Positions 36,377 through 44,577 of a DNA stretch of 51,234 bases are shown here, piece after piece. Positions within the stretch are counted from its first letter, which is position 1; every line of letters starts with the position of its first letter. The notes beneath the pieces were generated by a model that saw only the letters and a program-made list of their open reading frames with translations, was not told the origin of the DNA and made no database searches. The stretch spans positions 1 through 51,234 of the forward strand of contig CALIOE010000107.1 of the NCBI GenBank assembly GCA_938044775.1. Reading direction: 5' to 3'. Source of the stretch: an uncultured Rhizobiaceae group bacterium (lineage in GTDB: Bacteria > Pseudomonadota > Alphaproteobacteria > Rhizobiales > Rhizobiaceae). The translations under genes and the position numbers were made by a program.

Positions 36377-36676
36377 TTATTCGTCGCCCATAACGGGGTC
36401 GTTGCTGGTGTCGGGCTCGTCGCCGGACGTGTCTGGCAGCATGCCGAGTGCCGTCATATACAGATCCAGCATCGCCTCTTGTTCCTGCCGTTCCGCAGCT
36501 TCAACTTTGCGCATTCGAACAACCGTGCGCAGCGTCTTGACGTCGTATCCGTTGGCTTTGGCCTCGCCGTAGACTTCACGAATGTCCTCGGCGATGGTTT
36601 TTTTCTCTTCTTCCAAACGCTCAATCCGCTCAACTATGGAACGCAATTGATCGCGGGCAACAGACACATCAGCCAT
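36377..36676 (-). CDS. gapR: GapR (DUF2312), overtwisted-DNA binding nucleoid protein
   Basis: A 99-residue DUF2312 protein. In alphaproteobacteria such as Caulobacter this family is GapR, a tetramer that encloses overtwisted AT-rich DNA ahead of replication and transcription and stimulates topoisomerases. The core [19 protein letters not shown], then [20 protein letters not shown] in a helical stretch, is well conserved. The last 20 residues are acidic and variable. It lies next to DUF1244 and N-formylglutamate amidohydrolase genes, the usual order in this group. Its stop touches that of ggt. Confidence 0.93.
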   Translation of the reverse strand: MADVSVARDQLRSIVERIERLEEEKKTIAEDIREVYGEAKANGYDVKTLRTVVRMRKVEAAERQEQEAMLDLYMTALGMLPDTSGDEPDTSNDPVMGDE

Positions 36677-36758
36677 GGGGAACTCTCGTCAGGTTTGAAA
36701 ACGGAAAGCCGTCTTCAACACATATTTTGACCGGCGATCAAGAGCATTTGCCGAACAC

Positions 36759-37055
36759 TCAGTGATCTTTGTGACTTTTTTCAAATGCAGCCTTTTGCGC
36801 GTCGGTGGCTTCGAGCTGATATTTGTCTTTCCACTCGTCAAACGGCATCCCGTAGATGATCTCGCGGGCGGCACCTTTATCCAATTCTACGCCTCCAGCG
36901 GCCGATGCCTCCTGATACCAACGCGAAAGACAATTGCGGCAGAAGCCTGTCAGATTCATCATATCAATGTTCTGGACATCAGTGCGCTCGCGCAGATGTT
37001 CAATGAGCCGTCGAAAGGCTGCAGCCTCTAACTCCGTCCGACTGGGTGCACTCAT
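36759..37055 (-). CDS. DUF1244 protein
   Basis: A 98-residue helical protein of the DUF1244 family: TELEAAAFRRLIEHLRERTD, VQNIDMMNLTGFCRNCLSRWY, EIIYGMPFDEWKDKYQLEAT. A conserved CRNC pair may bind a metal. The function is unknown; the family is found almost only in alpha- and gammaproteobacteria. The ATG at 37055 has AAGGAGAG upstream, and the frame before it overlaps the next gene, so the longer reading is rejected. The gene starts one base before the stop of the N-formylglutamate amidohydrolase gene, which implies coupled expression; gapR follows. Confidence 0.92.
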   Translation of the reverse strand: MSAPSRTELEAAAFRRLIEHLRERTDVQNIDMMNLTGFCRNCLSRWYQEASAAGGVELDKGAAREIIYGMPFDEWKDKYQLEATDAQKAAFEKSHKDH

Positions 37056-37056
37056 G

Positions 37057-37860
37057 CTAACTCTCCTTTTTCGCACTTCCATCCGTCCGCGACCCAAAGC
37101 AGCGCACGACATGCATATCAGGCTTCGCGTTGGCTTCTTCAAGAAGCGGGGCCAGCCTTTCGGCCCAGCTTTCAACGCCAGAAACGTCGGAGATTAGATC
37201 CTGGCGCACCTCCAGCAAAGCGTGCGCCAGTCCCCGTTTGGTAGCATGACGATACATTGTATCGTTTTTCAATGCGCCGTCATAAGGCTCGTTGTCGCCG
37301 ATCTTCAGTTCCCCGTCTCGACGCAAACCGTCGATCATGAAGCGATTGAGCCGCGGATCATTGTCCCAAAGGATCGCAGCCTGCCATGGGCGCAGCATGC
37401 CTTTCCAGGCATTGGTAAACGAATGGATTGAGAAGATCATGGGAGCAGTACCCGCTTCGATCATCGAATCCAGAACCTGCTCAACTGCCGCATGATAAGG
37501 TGCATGGAAACGCTTGATGCGACTCTGAATTTCGGTTTCGTCCAGCGGATGGTTTCCTGGAATTACGGTACCGTCTGACAGCCGCATAATGATTGTGGGA
37601 TCATCTTCCCCGCGATTCGGATCGATCAACAATCGAGAAAAACAGGAGTGAACAGCCGGAACACTCAGCCGAGCAGCCAGCGCCCGGGTCAAGGCTTCAG
37701 CCCCAATATCATAGGCAATATGGCGACGAAACTCTGATTCCGGCAATCCCAACGATCCATATTCAACCGGCACGGTATTGCGCGCATGATCGCACAACAG
37801 CAGCAATCCGCTGGAAAGGTTGCCGCTTACAATCTCGAATGGCTTGAAGGATTCCATCAT
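37057..37860 (-). CDS. N-formylglutamate amidohydrolase family protein
   Basis: A 267-residue zinc enzyme that releases formate from N-formyl-glutamate or similar acylated amino acids. It shows LLLCDHARNTVP (metal/His near residue 25), the IAYDIGAEALTRALAARL helix, SRLLIDPNRGEDD, and the second metal region FSIHSFTN; the C-terminal part has GLAHALLEVRQDLI. In histidine breakdown this is HutG2, but no hut gene is near, so the substrate may be another. Two or three start codons (GTG, ATG, ATG) stand in a row; no strong ribosome site. Next to DUF1244 and gapR. Confidence 0.9.
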   Translation of the reverse strand: MMESFKPFEIVSGNLSSGLLLLCDHARNTVPVEYGSLGLPESEFRRHIAYDIGAEALTRALAARLSVPAVHSCFSRLLIDPNRGEDDPTIIMRLSDGTVIPGNHPLDETEIQSRIKRFHAPYHAAVEQVLDSMIEAGTAPMIFSIHSFTNAWKGMLRPWQAAILWDNDPRLNRFMIDGLRRDGELKIGDNEPYDGALKNDTMYRHATKRGLAHALLEVRQDLISDVSGVESWAERLAPLLEEANAKPDMHVVRCFGSRTDGSAKKES

Positions 37861-37954
37861 CACAGGCGAATTTGGTTGAAAAGAAGCCCGTTCTTGTCAC
37901 ACGCAACAGCTTGGTTCAATGCTGTGGTTTCGCCACCGCACCTAAGCAAAAGTC

Positions 37955-38842
37955 ATGCCGCAGCAGCAATCACTGTCGTTTCCAACTGCCCTGGCAGCTC
38001 TTGTTATGGGAGCTTGCGCAATGGGCATTTCACCGGTCTTCGTGCGCACTGCGGAGGTCGGCCCATTTGCCAGCGCGTTCTGGCGGGTTGGACTGGCTTT
38101 GCCGCTTTTGTGGCTTTGGCTGTTGTGGGAAGTCCGAAGCACAGGTGTAACCATTAGATCGGTCATGCGCTTTGATATGACGATCCTGCTGGCCGGCACT
38201 TTCTTTGCCGGAGACCTCTTTTTTTGGCATTTGGCCATCCTCAACACCTCGATCACCAATGCGACTTTGCTGTCCTGCCTCGCTCCGGTCTGGGTCGCCC
38301 TGTTTTCGGGCGCTTTTATTGGTGAAGCAGTCGGAAAGAATGTGTTCTCTGGCTTGGGACTGTGTCTGATTGGTGCGGTTCTGCTGGTTGGAGGCGGCAA
38401 CTTCGCCACGCAAGACAATCTCTGGGGAGACCTCTACGGCGTCATTACCTCCATTTTCTTCGGTTTGTACTTCCTGGTCATAAGGGTTGCGCGGCGTAGC
38501 GAGGGAGCCGGGGCACTGACGTTCAAAAGCACAGCCGTTACAGCAGCAATTCTTTTCCTCATTGCCCTGATCATTGAGCCAACACTTCTGCCACAAACCA
38601 TCAAAGGTGCCGCCGCTCTCCTGGCACTTGGTCTGTTCAGCCACACGGGAGGTCAGGGATTGCTGGCGGTCGCGTTGGGTTCACTATCGGCAGCCTTTTC
38701 ATCGCTTGTCATTTTTGTAGAAGCCCTGGCTGCCGCCGTTTTCGCCTGGCTTCTGCTCAGCGAGCCGGTGACAATCTTCCAGACCATTGGAGGAAGCCTG
38801 ATACTTGCCGGGATCTGGGTGGCGCGTCCAAGAGCCTCCTAA
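37955..38842 (+). CDS. EamA/DMT family permease
   Basis: A 295-residue membrane protein with ten predicted helices in two EamA halves (about 10-140 and 150-290). Typical features are ISPVFVRTAEVGPFASAFWR in the first half and FSHTGGQGLLAVALGSLSA in the second. DMT permeases export metabolites or amino acids. The ATG lies 94 bases from the divergent N-formylglutamate amidohydrolase gene. DUF1036 and pyk genes follow on the same strand with short gaps, so all three may be in one transcript. The substrate is unknown. Confidence 0.9.
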   Translation: MPQQQSLSFPTALAALVMGACAMGISPVFVRTAEVGPFASAFWRVGLALPLLWLWLLWEVRSTGVTIRSVMRFDMTILLAGTFFAGDLFFWHLAILNTSITNATLLSCLAPVWVALFSGAFIGEAVGKNVFSGLGLCLIGAVLLVGGGNFATQDNLWGDLYGVITSIFFGLYFLVIRVARRSEGAGALTFKSTAVTAAILFLIALIIEPTLLPQTIKGAAALLALGLFSHTGGQGLLAVALGSLSAAFSSLVIFVEALAAAVFAWLLLSEPVTIFQTIGGSLILAGIWVARPRAS

Positions 38843-38894
38843 TTCGGCATCACGCGTTGACAGAAGCAAACGAACAGGGCAACAGGGAAACACT

Positions 38895-39377
38895 ATGGAC
38901 GGCACCATTTCAAACGGTTTAAACGCATTGAGAAACTGTTGTTGCTCAATGCTGATGGCAACGGCAACCCTTGCCTTTTCCTCGCCCGCGAAAGCCGACT
39001 TCAAGGTCTGCAATGACACCAAGAACCTGGTCGGCGTGTCGGTGGGCTACCGCCTTAAAGATGGCTGGAACACCGAAGGCTGGTGGCGTATTCCTGCCGG
39101 GGGATGTGCTGCCGTTATCGAAGGCAATCTGGCGTCACGGTTTTTCTACCTGCACGCTGAAGATTCCACCACTGGTGGTCAGTGGCGAGGTCCTGTGTAC
39201 ATGTGTACTTCGAGCAAGGAATTCCGGATCAAGGATCTGAAGGACTGCTACGCACGCGGTTACGAACGAACAGGCTTCTTCGAAGTCGATACCGGTGATC
39301 AGGAGAGCTGGCAGGTTCGACTGACAGAAACCAACCAGTCCGATGCCACGGACGAGAAAGAATCGAAAACGAAATGA
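38895..39377 (+). CDS. DUF1036 exported protein
   Basis: A 160-residue protein with a signal peptide (residues 1-34, ending SSPAKA). The DUF1036 domain reads DFKVCNDTKNLVGVSVGYRL, GWWRIPAGGCAAVIEGNL and YVYLHAED-like segments (FFYLHAEDSTTGGQW). Four cysteines in the mature part could form disulphides. Its gene lies directly before pyruvate kinase in many Hyphomicrobiales, overlapping here by four bases (ATGA), but its role is not known. Its ATG at 38895 has AGGGA upstream; the longer frame overlaps the permease gene. Confidence 0.9.
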   Translation: MDGTISNGLNALRNCCCSMLMATATLAFSSPAKADFKVCNDTKNLVGVSVGYRLKDGWNTEGWWRIPAGGCAAVIEGNLASRFFYLHAEDSTTGGQWRGPVYMCTSSKEFRIKDLKDCYARGYERTGFFEVDTGDQESWQVRLTETNQSDATDEKESKTK

Positions 39378-40825
39378 ATCGTTCGCGCAGGGTAAAAATT
39401 CTCGCCACACTCGGTCCTGCATCGAGCAATGAAGACATGATCCGTAAGCTTTCACGTGCCGGTGCAGATGTTTTCCGTATCAATATGAGCCACGCAAGCC
39501 ACGAGATTCTTCGTGAGCTGGTCAGGGCGATACGCAATGTTGAGAAGGAATTTGGATTTCCCATCGGCATTCTCGCCGATCTTCAGGGCCCCAAACACCG
39601 GCTGGGAACATTTGAGGGCGGGGAAATAGACGTTGCTCCAGGCCAGGCGTTTGTGCTCGACAGCGACCCCTCCCCCGGCAACAAGGAACGGGTCTGTCTG
39701 CCCCATCCGGAAATTCTTGAGGCGATCGAAGTCGGCCACCGGATTTTGGTCAACGATGGCAAAGTTCAGATGAAAGTGACCGATACCGGCAACGGATGGG
39801 TAAAGACGGAAATCACCGGCGGCACATGGATGGCTGACCGCAAGGGGGTCAATCTCCCGGATTCCGAGCTGATGTCCGGCGCTTTGACCGATAAAGACCG
39901 CAAAGATCTTGAAGCGGTTCTGAAGGAAGAGGTCGACTGGGTTGCTCTGTCCTTCATCCAGCGTCCGAAAGACCTGATCGAGGCACGCGAGCTCTGCCAG
40001 GGTAAAGTTGGCATTCTGGCCAAGATCGAAAAGCCCCAGGCCGTGCAGCGGCTCGACGAGATTATTGAGCTCGCTGATGCAATAATGGTTGCGCGCGGTG
40101 ATCTCGGCGTTGAAATGCCGCTTGAAATGGTTCCTTCGATCCAAAAAAAGATGATTCGCAAGTGTCGGAATGCCGGTACACCCGTTGTCGTGGCAACACA
40201 GATGCTGGAATCGATGATATCAGCACCTGTTCCCACCCGTGCAGAAGTCTCCGACGTGGCCAATGCCGTTTATGAAGGCGCGGATGCAATCATGCTGTCC
40301 GCTGAAAGTGCTGCGGGTGATTATCCGCTCGAAGCGGTAAGCACAATGAACTCGATTGCTGAAGCCATCGAAAAGGACAAGGGTTACCTGACAACTATTG
40401 AGAGCCAGCGGCCTTCACCAGACGCAACAGCCGCCGATGCCATATCGTTTGCTGCTACAGAGATTGCTCACACGCTTGATTTGGCTGCGCTCGTCTGTTT
40501 CACAGCATCCGGCTCGACCGGCTTGAGAGCAGCGCGAACCCGGCCCACGAAACCGATTATCGCATTGTCGCCTGTTCCTGAAACGGCCAGGCGACTGGCG
40601 CTTTTGTGGGGGACACAATGCATCATCACACCGGATGCGACAGACCTTGATAACATGGTCGATACCGCCTGCGAGGTGGCCTTTCGAGAAGGGTTTGCCA
40701 AATCGGGTGACGGCATCATTATTTCCGCTGGCGTGCCATTGCGGACCCCCGGTTCAACCAACATGCTGCGCATCGCTGTAATTGACGAGCACGGAAAAGG
40801 CAGCGTCCACAAATCGACGGGTTGA
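39374..40825 (+). CDS. pyk: Pyruvate kinase
   Basis: A 483-residue glycolytic enzyme making pyruvate and ATP from phosphoenolpyruvate and ADP. It begins RRVKILATLGPASSN, then FRINMSHA, the B-domain about 70-170, and the signature ILAKIEKPQAVQRLDEI with Lys near residue 218. MVARGDLGVEMP and TQMLESMISAPVPTRAEVSDVAN follow. It keeps the residue pattern of allosteric bacterial forms in the C-domain, but the effector is not readable. Translation is coupled to DUF1036. Confidence 0.97.
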   Translation: MNRSRRVKILATLGPASSNEDMIRKLSRAGADVFRINMSHASHEILRELVRAIRNVEKEFGFPIGILADLQGPKHRLGTFEGGEIDVAPGQAFVLDSDPSPGNKERVCLPHPEILEAIEVGHRILVNDGKVQMKVTDTGNGWVKTEITGGTWMADRKGVNLPDSELMSGALTDKDRKDLEAVLKEEVDWVALSFIQRPKDLIEARELCQGKVGILAKIEKPQAVQRLDEIIELADAIMVARGDLGVEMPLEMVPSIQKKMIRKCRNAGTPVVVATQMLESMISAPVPTRAEVSDVANAVYEGADAIMLSAESAAGDYPLEAVSTMNSIAEAIEKDKGYLTTIESQRPSPDATAADAISFAATEIAHTLDLAALVCFTASGSTGLRAARTRPTKPIIALSPVPETARRLALLWGTQCIITPDATDLDNMVDTACEVAFREGFAKSGDGIIISAGVPLRTPGSTNMLRIAVIDEHGKGSVHKSTG

Positions 40826-40840
40826 TGCGGTTCAGGCTTG

Positions 40841-41770
40841 TCAGCGTGAAACCTTTTTTATCGCTCGTATTGCGGTAGCGGTGCTCACATAGTCCGGTTT
40901 GTGACCAACACCAGGCTGGACAATGAGTTCTGCGCCTTCAATGTCATTTTCGAGTCCTACTGAATGGATCGAAGCGAGCACGATATCATCCTGATCACCC
41001 GTGATTACGACGGTCGGCTTTTTGATCTCCTTATAGCGCGGAGAAAATGCTTTGACGTGATCCAACAGGCCAGCAACATCACGAGCATTGTTGCGAAAGA
41101 TTGCCGGCCGCATGACAAGCTCGGCGCCGCTGTCGCGCGCATATCCCGGGGGGACAGGGTTTGGCGAGAAAACGCTTTCCACGCCAGCATCCAAAGACAG
41201 GCGGCCCACGGGCAATACAATGGTCTCTGTAAACAAATGTCCAATCACCGGTAGCGACGCCACTTCATAGTACCAGGTTACTCCCCCGGGCCATGGATGG
41301 GTGGCAGGGGCCACGAAGACCAGCCCCTTGACCCGCTCTGGATATTGCACAGCAAATGCAGCAATCGATGCGCTGCCCAGCGAATGCCCGACCAATACCA
41401 CTTGCTCGATGTTGAGCTCATCGAGCAGTTGCAGAAAGCGTTCCGCCTGCCCCGCGGGGCTGTTGTTGGCCTCAGGCCCGCGCTCGGAGTAGCCGTGACC
41501 GGGTCTGTCGACAAAGATCAAGCGAGCCTCGCCACGCATCCCTTCGAGATAGGCATTGCGTTGGTCCAGCAGATTGCCGCTGGCACCGTGAACAAACAGA
41601 ACCGGAGGCTTAGACGAGCCCGGCGCGGGAACATCCACAAAATGCATGCGTTCGCCCACCTCGCCGACGAACTTTCCAACGGGCGGATGCCGCGTCTCTA
41701 TGTCAGCGGCAAGAACACGCGACCAGACAAACAGGACACCACCGACAAACGCAAAAAAAACGGCGAGCAT
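40841..41770 (-). CDS. Membrane-anchored alpha/beta hydrolase
   Basis: A 309-residue alpha/beta hydrolase with one N-terminal membrane helix or uncleaved signal (residues 1-22). The core shows LFVHGASGNLLDQRN, FVDRPGHGYSERG, the nucleophile elbow GHSLGS (Ser130), acid Asp in TGDQDDIV and His in GVGHKPDY. It should face the periplasm. The sequence resembles esterases or epoxide-type hydrolases; the substrate is unknown. A TTG two codons earlier could also start it. It converges on pyk with 15 bases between stops. Confidence 0.88.
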   Translation of the reverse strand: MLAVFFAFVGGVLFVWSRVLAADIETRHPPVGKFVGEVGERMHFVDVPAPGSSKPPVLFVHGASGNLLDQRNAYLEGMRGEARLIFVDRPGHGYSERGPEANNSPAGQAERFLQLLDELNIEQVVLVGHSLGSASIAAFAVQYPERVKGLVFVAPATHPWPGGVTWYYEVASLPVIGHLFTETIVLPVGRLSLDAGVESVFSPNPVPPGYARDSGAELVMRPAIFRNNARDVAGLLDHVKAFSPRYKEIKKPTVVITGDQDDIVLASIHSVGLENDIEGAELIVQPGVGHKPDYVSTATAIRAIKKVSR

Positions 41771-41868
41771 TTTCAAGGACTTTACCCGAAGCAGTAAAAC
41801 AGAATTATCGGAAATACGCGCAAAACGCGATTTAGTTCAAGACGATGCGCACAAAGTGCGAAATTTTC

Positions 41869-42540
41869 TCAAATCCCGCTACCGGCAAGATCCTCTTCGA
41901 GGCGCAGGACATTGCTCTGCGCGCTCTTCATTGCAGGGTAAACCTCAAGCACTCTGTACCAGGTTTTGAGCGCCCGTTCCTTTTGCCTCAGCCGCATGAA
42001 AATTGATGCCAAACCAGCGAGTGCTCCGTAGTGACGCGGTTCAAGCGCCAAGGTGCGTTCAATGTCGGCAATCGATTTTCCATATTCCTGCATCGCAAAA
42101 TGCAGGGTCGCGCGCTGATTCCAACCCTCTGCGTATTCAGGCTCGATCACGACCACCTGATCAAGCAAATCAAGCGCCCGATGATAGTCTTTCTTCGAGG
42201 TCGCCTGACGCGCCCAGGTCGTCAACAGGTCGATGGTGTGGCTATCGGAGGTGCGCCATTTGAGCCATATCCGGTCCGAAATCAGCTTAGCCCGGCGCTT
42301 GTCGCGTGTACGCTTCAACTGAACGAACAATTCATCCAGATTATCAGCAAGTTTAAAGGCAGGTTTCAGCTTGGGAACACTTGGCGAAGTCTGGTCTGGC
42401 GCTTTCACAACCGGCGGAGCGGCGGGCGCCTGTGTTTCGTTGCCTCCCTCTGGCTTGACTTCCGGAGTTTCCGCACTGCTTTGCGCAGCCGCGGGAAGAG
42501 CGAACAGGAGAAAAAAGCAACCGACCAATATTCTATTCAT
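41869..42540 (-). CDS. Exported TPR-repeat protein
   Basis: A 223-residue protein with a signal peptide (MNRILVGCFFLLFALPAAA). A Pro/Ala-rich linker (about 20-58) follows, then a helical part with at least two tetratricopeptide repeats: DYHRALDLLDQVVVIEPEYA and YGKSIADIERTLALEPRHYGALAGL, the last at ALKTWYRVLEVYP. It probably sits in the periplasm as a scaffold. It is found near pyk and rpmJ in relatives. The partner is unknown. Confidence 0.87.
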   Translation of the reverse strand: MNRILVGCFFLLFALPAAAQSSAETPEVKPEGGNETQAPAAPPVVKAPDQTSPSVPKLKPAFKLADNLDELFVQLKRTRDKRRAKLISDRIWLKWRTSDSHTIDLLTTWARQATSKKDYHRALDLLDQVVVIEPEYAEGWNQRATLHFAMQEYGKSIADIERTLALEPRHYGALAGLASIFMRLRQKERALKTWYRVLEVYPAMKSAQSNVLRLEEDLAGSGI

Positions 42541-42636
42541 GCGGCAACGCTAGCGTTGGCCGTCACAAATTGGAATGCAAAATCTTGTGATTTCCAATGC
42601 CCTTTGCGCGGATAGATTCGCGCAAATTGCGACCAG

Positions 42637-42762
42637 TCAGCCCTGACGTGCCTTAAAGCGCGGGTTCACCTTATTGATCACGTAGACACGGCCTTTGCGG
42701 CGCACCAAACGATTGGCGCGATGACGACCCTTTAGCGAACGAAGTGAGTTCTTGACTTTCAT
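42637..42762 (-). CDS. rpmJ: 50S ribosomal protein L36, cysteine-free form
   Basis: A 41-residue protein, [20 protein letters not shown] at the start and NPRFKARQG at the end. It is the C-minus (zinc-independent, YkgO-like) form of L36: the CxxC...C/H zinc ligands are replaced by other residues. In alphaproteobacteria this is usually the only L36. Its leader holds three hairpins (42778-42850). It is placed near the TPR gene, 96 bases upstream of it on the same strand, and divergent from soxB. Confidence 0.95.
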   Translation of the reverse strand: MKVKNSLRSLKGRHRANRLVRRKGRVYVINKVNPRFKARQG

Positions 42763-42777
42763 TGCATCGATCCAAAC

Positions 42778-42850
42778 TGAGGGCAATCGCAGCCCTCAAA
42801 AAGAAACGCGCCAGAAGCGCGCAATATTCGTTGGGGTGATTTAACCCCAA
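42778..42850 (-). promoter_or_regulatory. Three consecutive hairpins in the L36 leader
   Basis: Upstream of the L36 start lie three perfect inverted repeats: TGAGGGC/GCCCTCA (42778-42798), CGCGC/GCGCG (42807-42821) and TTGGGGT/ACCCCAA (42831-42850), separated by 8-9 bases. If transcribed with rpmJ, they make a structured leader, as in autoregulated ribosomal protein genes; one could instead end a transcript. This is inferred from the sequence only. Confidence 0.45.
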
Positions 42851-43009
42851 TGCACGATATGTCAACCCGCAAAGGCGCTGAGGGTGCGACTATATCCTGC
42901 CTGCGCCGTCTTATGTCGCCTGGTGTCGCAAGCGCAATTTGGCTTGGCTTTATCCACACGCATTAGAATATACTGCCCACTCACAACCGCCGACACCGGA
43001 ACGCTGCTC

Positions 43010-44263
43010 ATGAAGAAGTTCAATGTCTTTTCGCTCGCCCGTGAGACTCTGCGCGGCCACAAGGGCTGGGGCAAGCAGTGGGACAATCCCGAGCCGAAAA
43101 AGCAGTATGATGTCATTATTGTCGGCGCCGGCGGCCATGGACTGGGCACGGCTTACTATCTTGCTAAAGAGCATGGCATCACAAATATTGCCGTACTCGA
43201 AAAGGGTTGGCTTGGCGGCGGTAACACGGGCCGCAACACAACAATTATCCGGTCCAACTATCTCTACGATGAGTCGGCTGGCCTGTATAATCATTCGTTG
43301 AAATTGTGGGAAACCCTGTCGCAGGAACTCGACTACAACGTCATGTTCTCCCAGCGCGGTGTGATGATGCTGGCCCACAACGTACACGATGTGCAGTCAG
43401 CACAGCGCCACGTTCATGCCAATCGACTGAACGGCGTTGACAATCAATGGCTTACTCCTCAGCAAGCCAAGGAATTTTGCCCACCCCTCAACATTTCGAA
43501 GGACATCCGCTACCCGGTGATGGGCGCTGCGTTGCAGAAAAAGGGTGGTACGGCGCGCCACGATGCAGTGGCCTGGGGCTACGCCCGCAAGGCGTCAGCA
43601 ATGGGTGTCGACATCATTCAGAACTGCGAGGTAACCGGTATCAACAGGTCACCCGATGGCAAGGTTACCGGCGTCGAAACAACCCGTGGGACCATCGGCG
43701 CAAAACAGGTTGGCGTGGTTGCAGCAGGTCACACGTCAGTTCTGATGGAAATGGCAGGCGTGAGGATGCCGCTGGAGAGCTATCCGCTGCAGGCGTTGGT
43801 CAGTGAACCGGTAAAACCATGCTTTCCCTGCGTGGTCATGTCCAATGCGGTCCACGCTTACATTTCCCAGTCTGACAAGGGCGAATTGGTCATCGGCGCC
43901 GGCACAGACAGCTACGTGTCATACTCCCAGACAGGCAGTTTGCATATATTGCAGCATACGCTGGATGCAATCATCGAGCTCTACCCGATCTTCAGCAGGA
44001 TGAAGATGCTGCGGACCTGGGGCGGCATCGTTGATGTGACGCCGGATCGCTCACCCATTTTGAGCAAGACACCAGTGCAAGGTCTTTACGTCAATTGTGG
44101 CTGGGGCACCGGAGGTTTCAAGGCTACACCAGGTTCTGCAAATGTTTTTGCTCACACAATTGCCAGGGACGAACCCCACAAAATAAATGCTGGATTCAAT
44201 CTCGACCGTTTCAAGACCGGTCGTTTGATTGACGAAGCCGCCGCCGCTGCTGTGGCACACTGA
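43010..44263 (+). CDS. soxB: Sarcosine oxidase beta subunit
   Basis: A 417-residue subunit of heterotetrameric sarcosine oxidase, which demethylates sarcosine to glycine and gives 5,10-methylene-tetrahydrofolate and H2O2. It shows the FAD-binding [18 protein letters not shown] (about 34-51), [31 protein letters not shown] and [14 protein letters not shown] near the C-terminus. The His/Arg residues for covalent FMN binding are in the GRNT-containing region. The start is the ATG at 43010, giving the usual SoxB length. It opens the soxBDAG unit, 247 bases from the divergent rpmJ. Confidence 0.96.
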   Translation: MKKFNVFSLARETLRGHKGWGKQWDNPEPKKQYDVIIVGAGGHGLGTAYYLAKEHGITNIAVLEKGWLGGGNTGRNTTIIRSNYLYDESAGLYNHSLKLWETLSQELDYNVMFSQRGVMMLAHNVHDVQSAQRHVHANRLNGVDNQWLTPQQAKEFCPPLNISKDIRYPVMGAALQKKGGTARHDAVAWGYARKASAMGVDIIQNCEVTGINRSPDGKVTGVETTRGTIGAKQVGVVAAGHTSVLMEMAGVRMPLESYPLQALVSEPVKPCFPCVVMSNAVHAYISQSDKGELVIGAGTDSYVSYSQTGSLHILQHTLDAIIELYPIFSRMKMLRTWGGIVDVTPDRSPILSKTPVQGLYVNCGWGTGGFKATPGSANVFAHTIARDEPHKINAGFNLDRFKTGRLIDEAAAAAVAH

Positions 44264-44274
44264 GGGAAATCAAG

Positions 44275-44577
44275 ATGCTCCTGATCCACTGCCCCTATTG
44301 CGAAGACGACCGCCCCGAGCTGGAGTTTGCCAATGCCGGGCAGGCCCACGTTGTACGCCCATCGCACATGTCGGAGATGTCGGACGAAGATTTTGAGGGC
44401 ATGTTCTTTATCCGAGACAATCCAAAGGGTGTAAATCTGGAACGTTGGCGTCATATCCATGGATGCGGCCGTTTTTTCAACGCGGTTCGTCATACGGTCA
44501 CTGACAAATTTCTTAAGGTGTACAGGGCGGGCGAACCGCGCCCAACTGATGCCGAACTTGCGGAGCTGCTGAAATGA
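44275..44577 (+). CDS. soxD: Sarcosine oxidase delta subunit
   Basis: A 100-residue zinc-binding subunit. The zinc site has CPYC (Cys7, Cys10) and a second pair of His/Cys in HIHGCGRFFN (about 61-70). The helix and strand segments ARPSHMSEMSDEDFE-like and FFIRDNPKGVNLERW are as in other SoxD proteins. It starts 11 bases after soxB and overlaps soxA by four bases, so translation is coupled. Confidence 0.95.
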   Translation: MLLIHCPYCEDDRPELEFANAGQAHVVRPSHMSEMSDEDFEGMFFIRDNPKGVNLERWRHIHGCGRFFNAVRHTVTDKFLKVYRAGEPRPTDAELAELLK

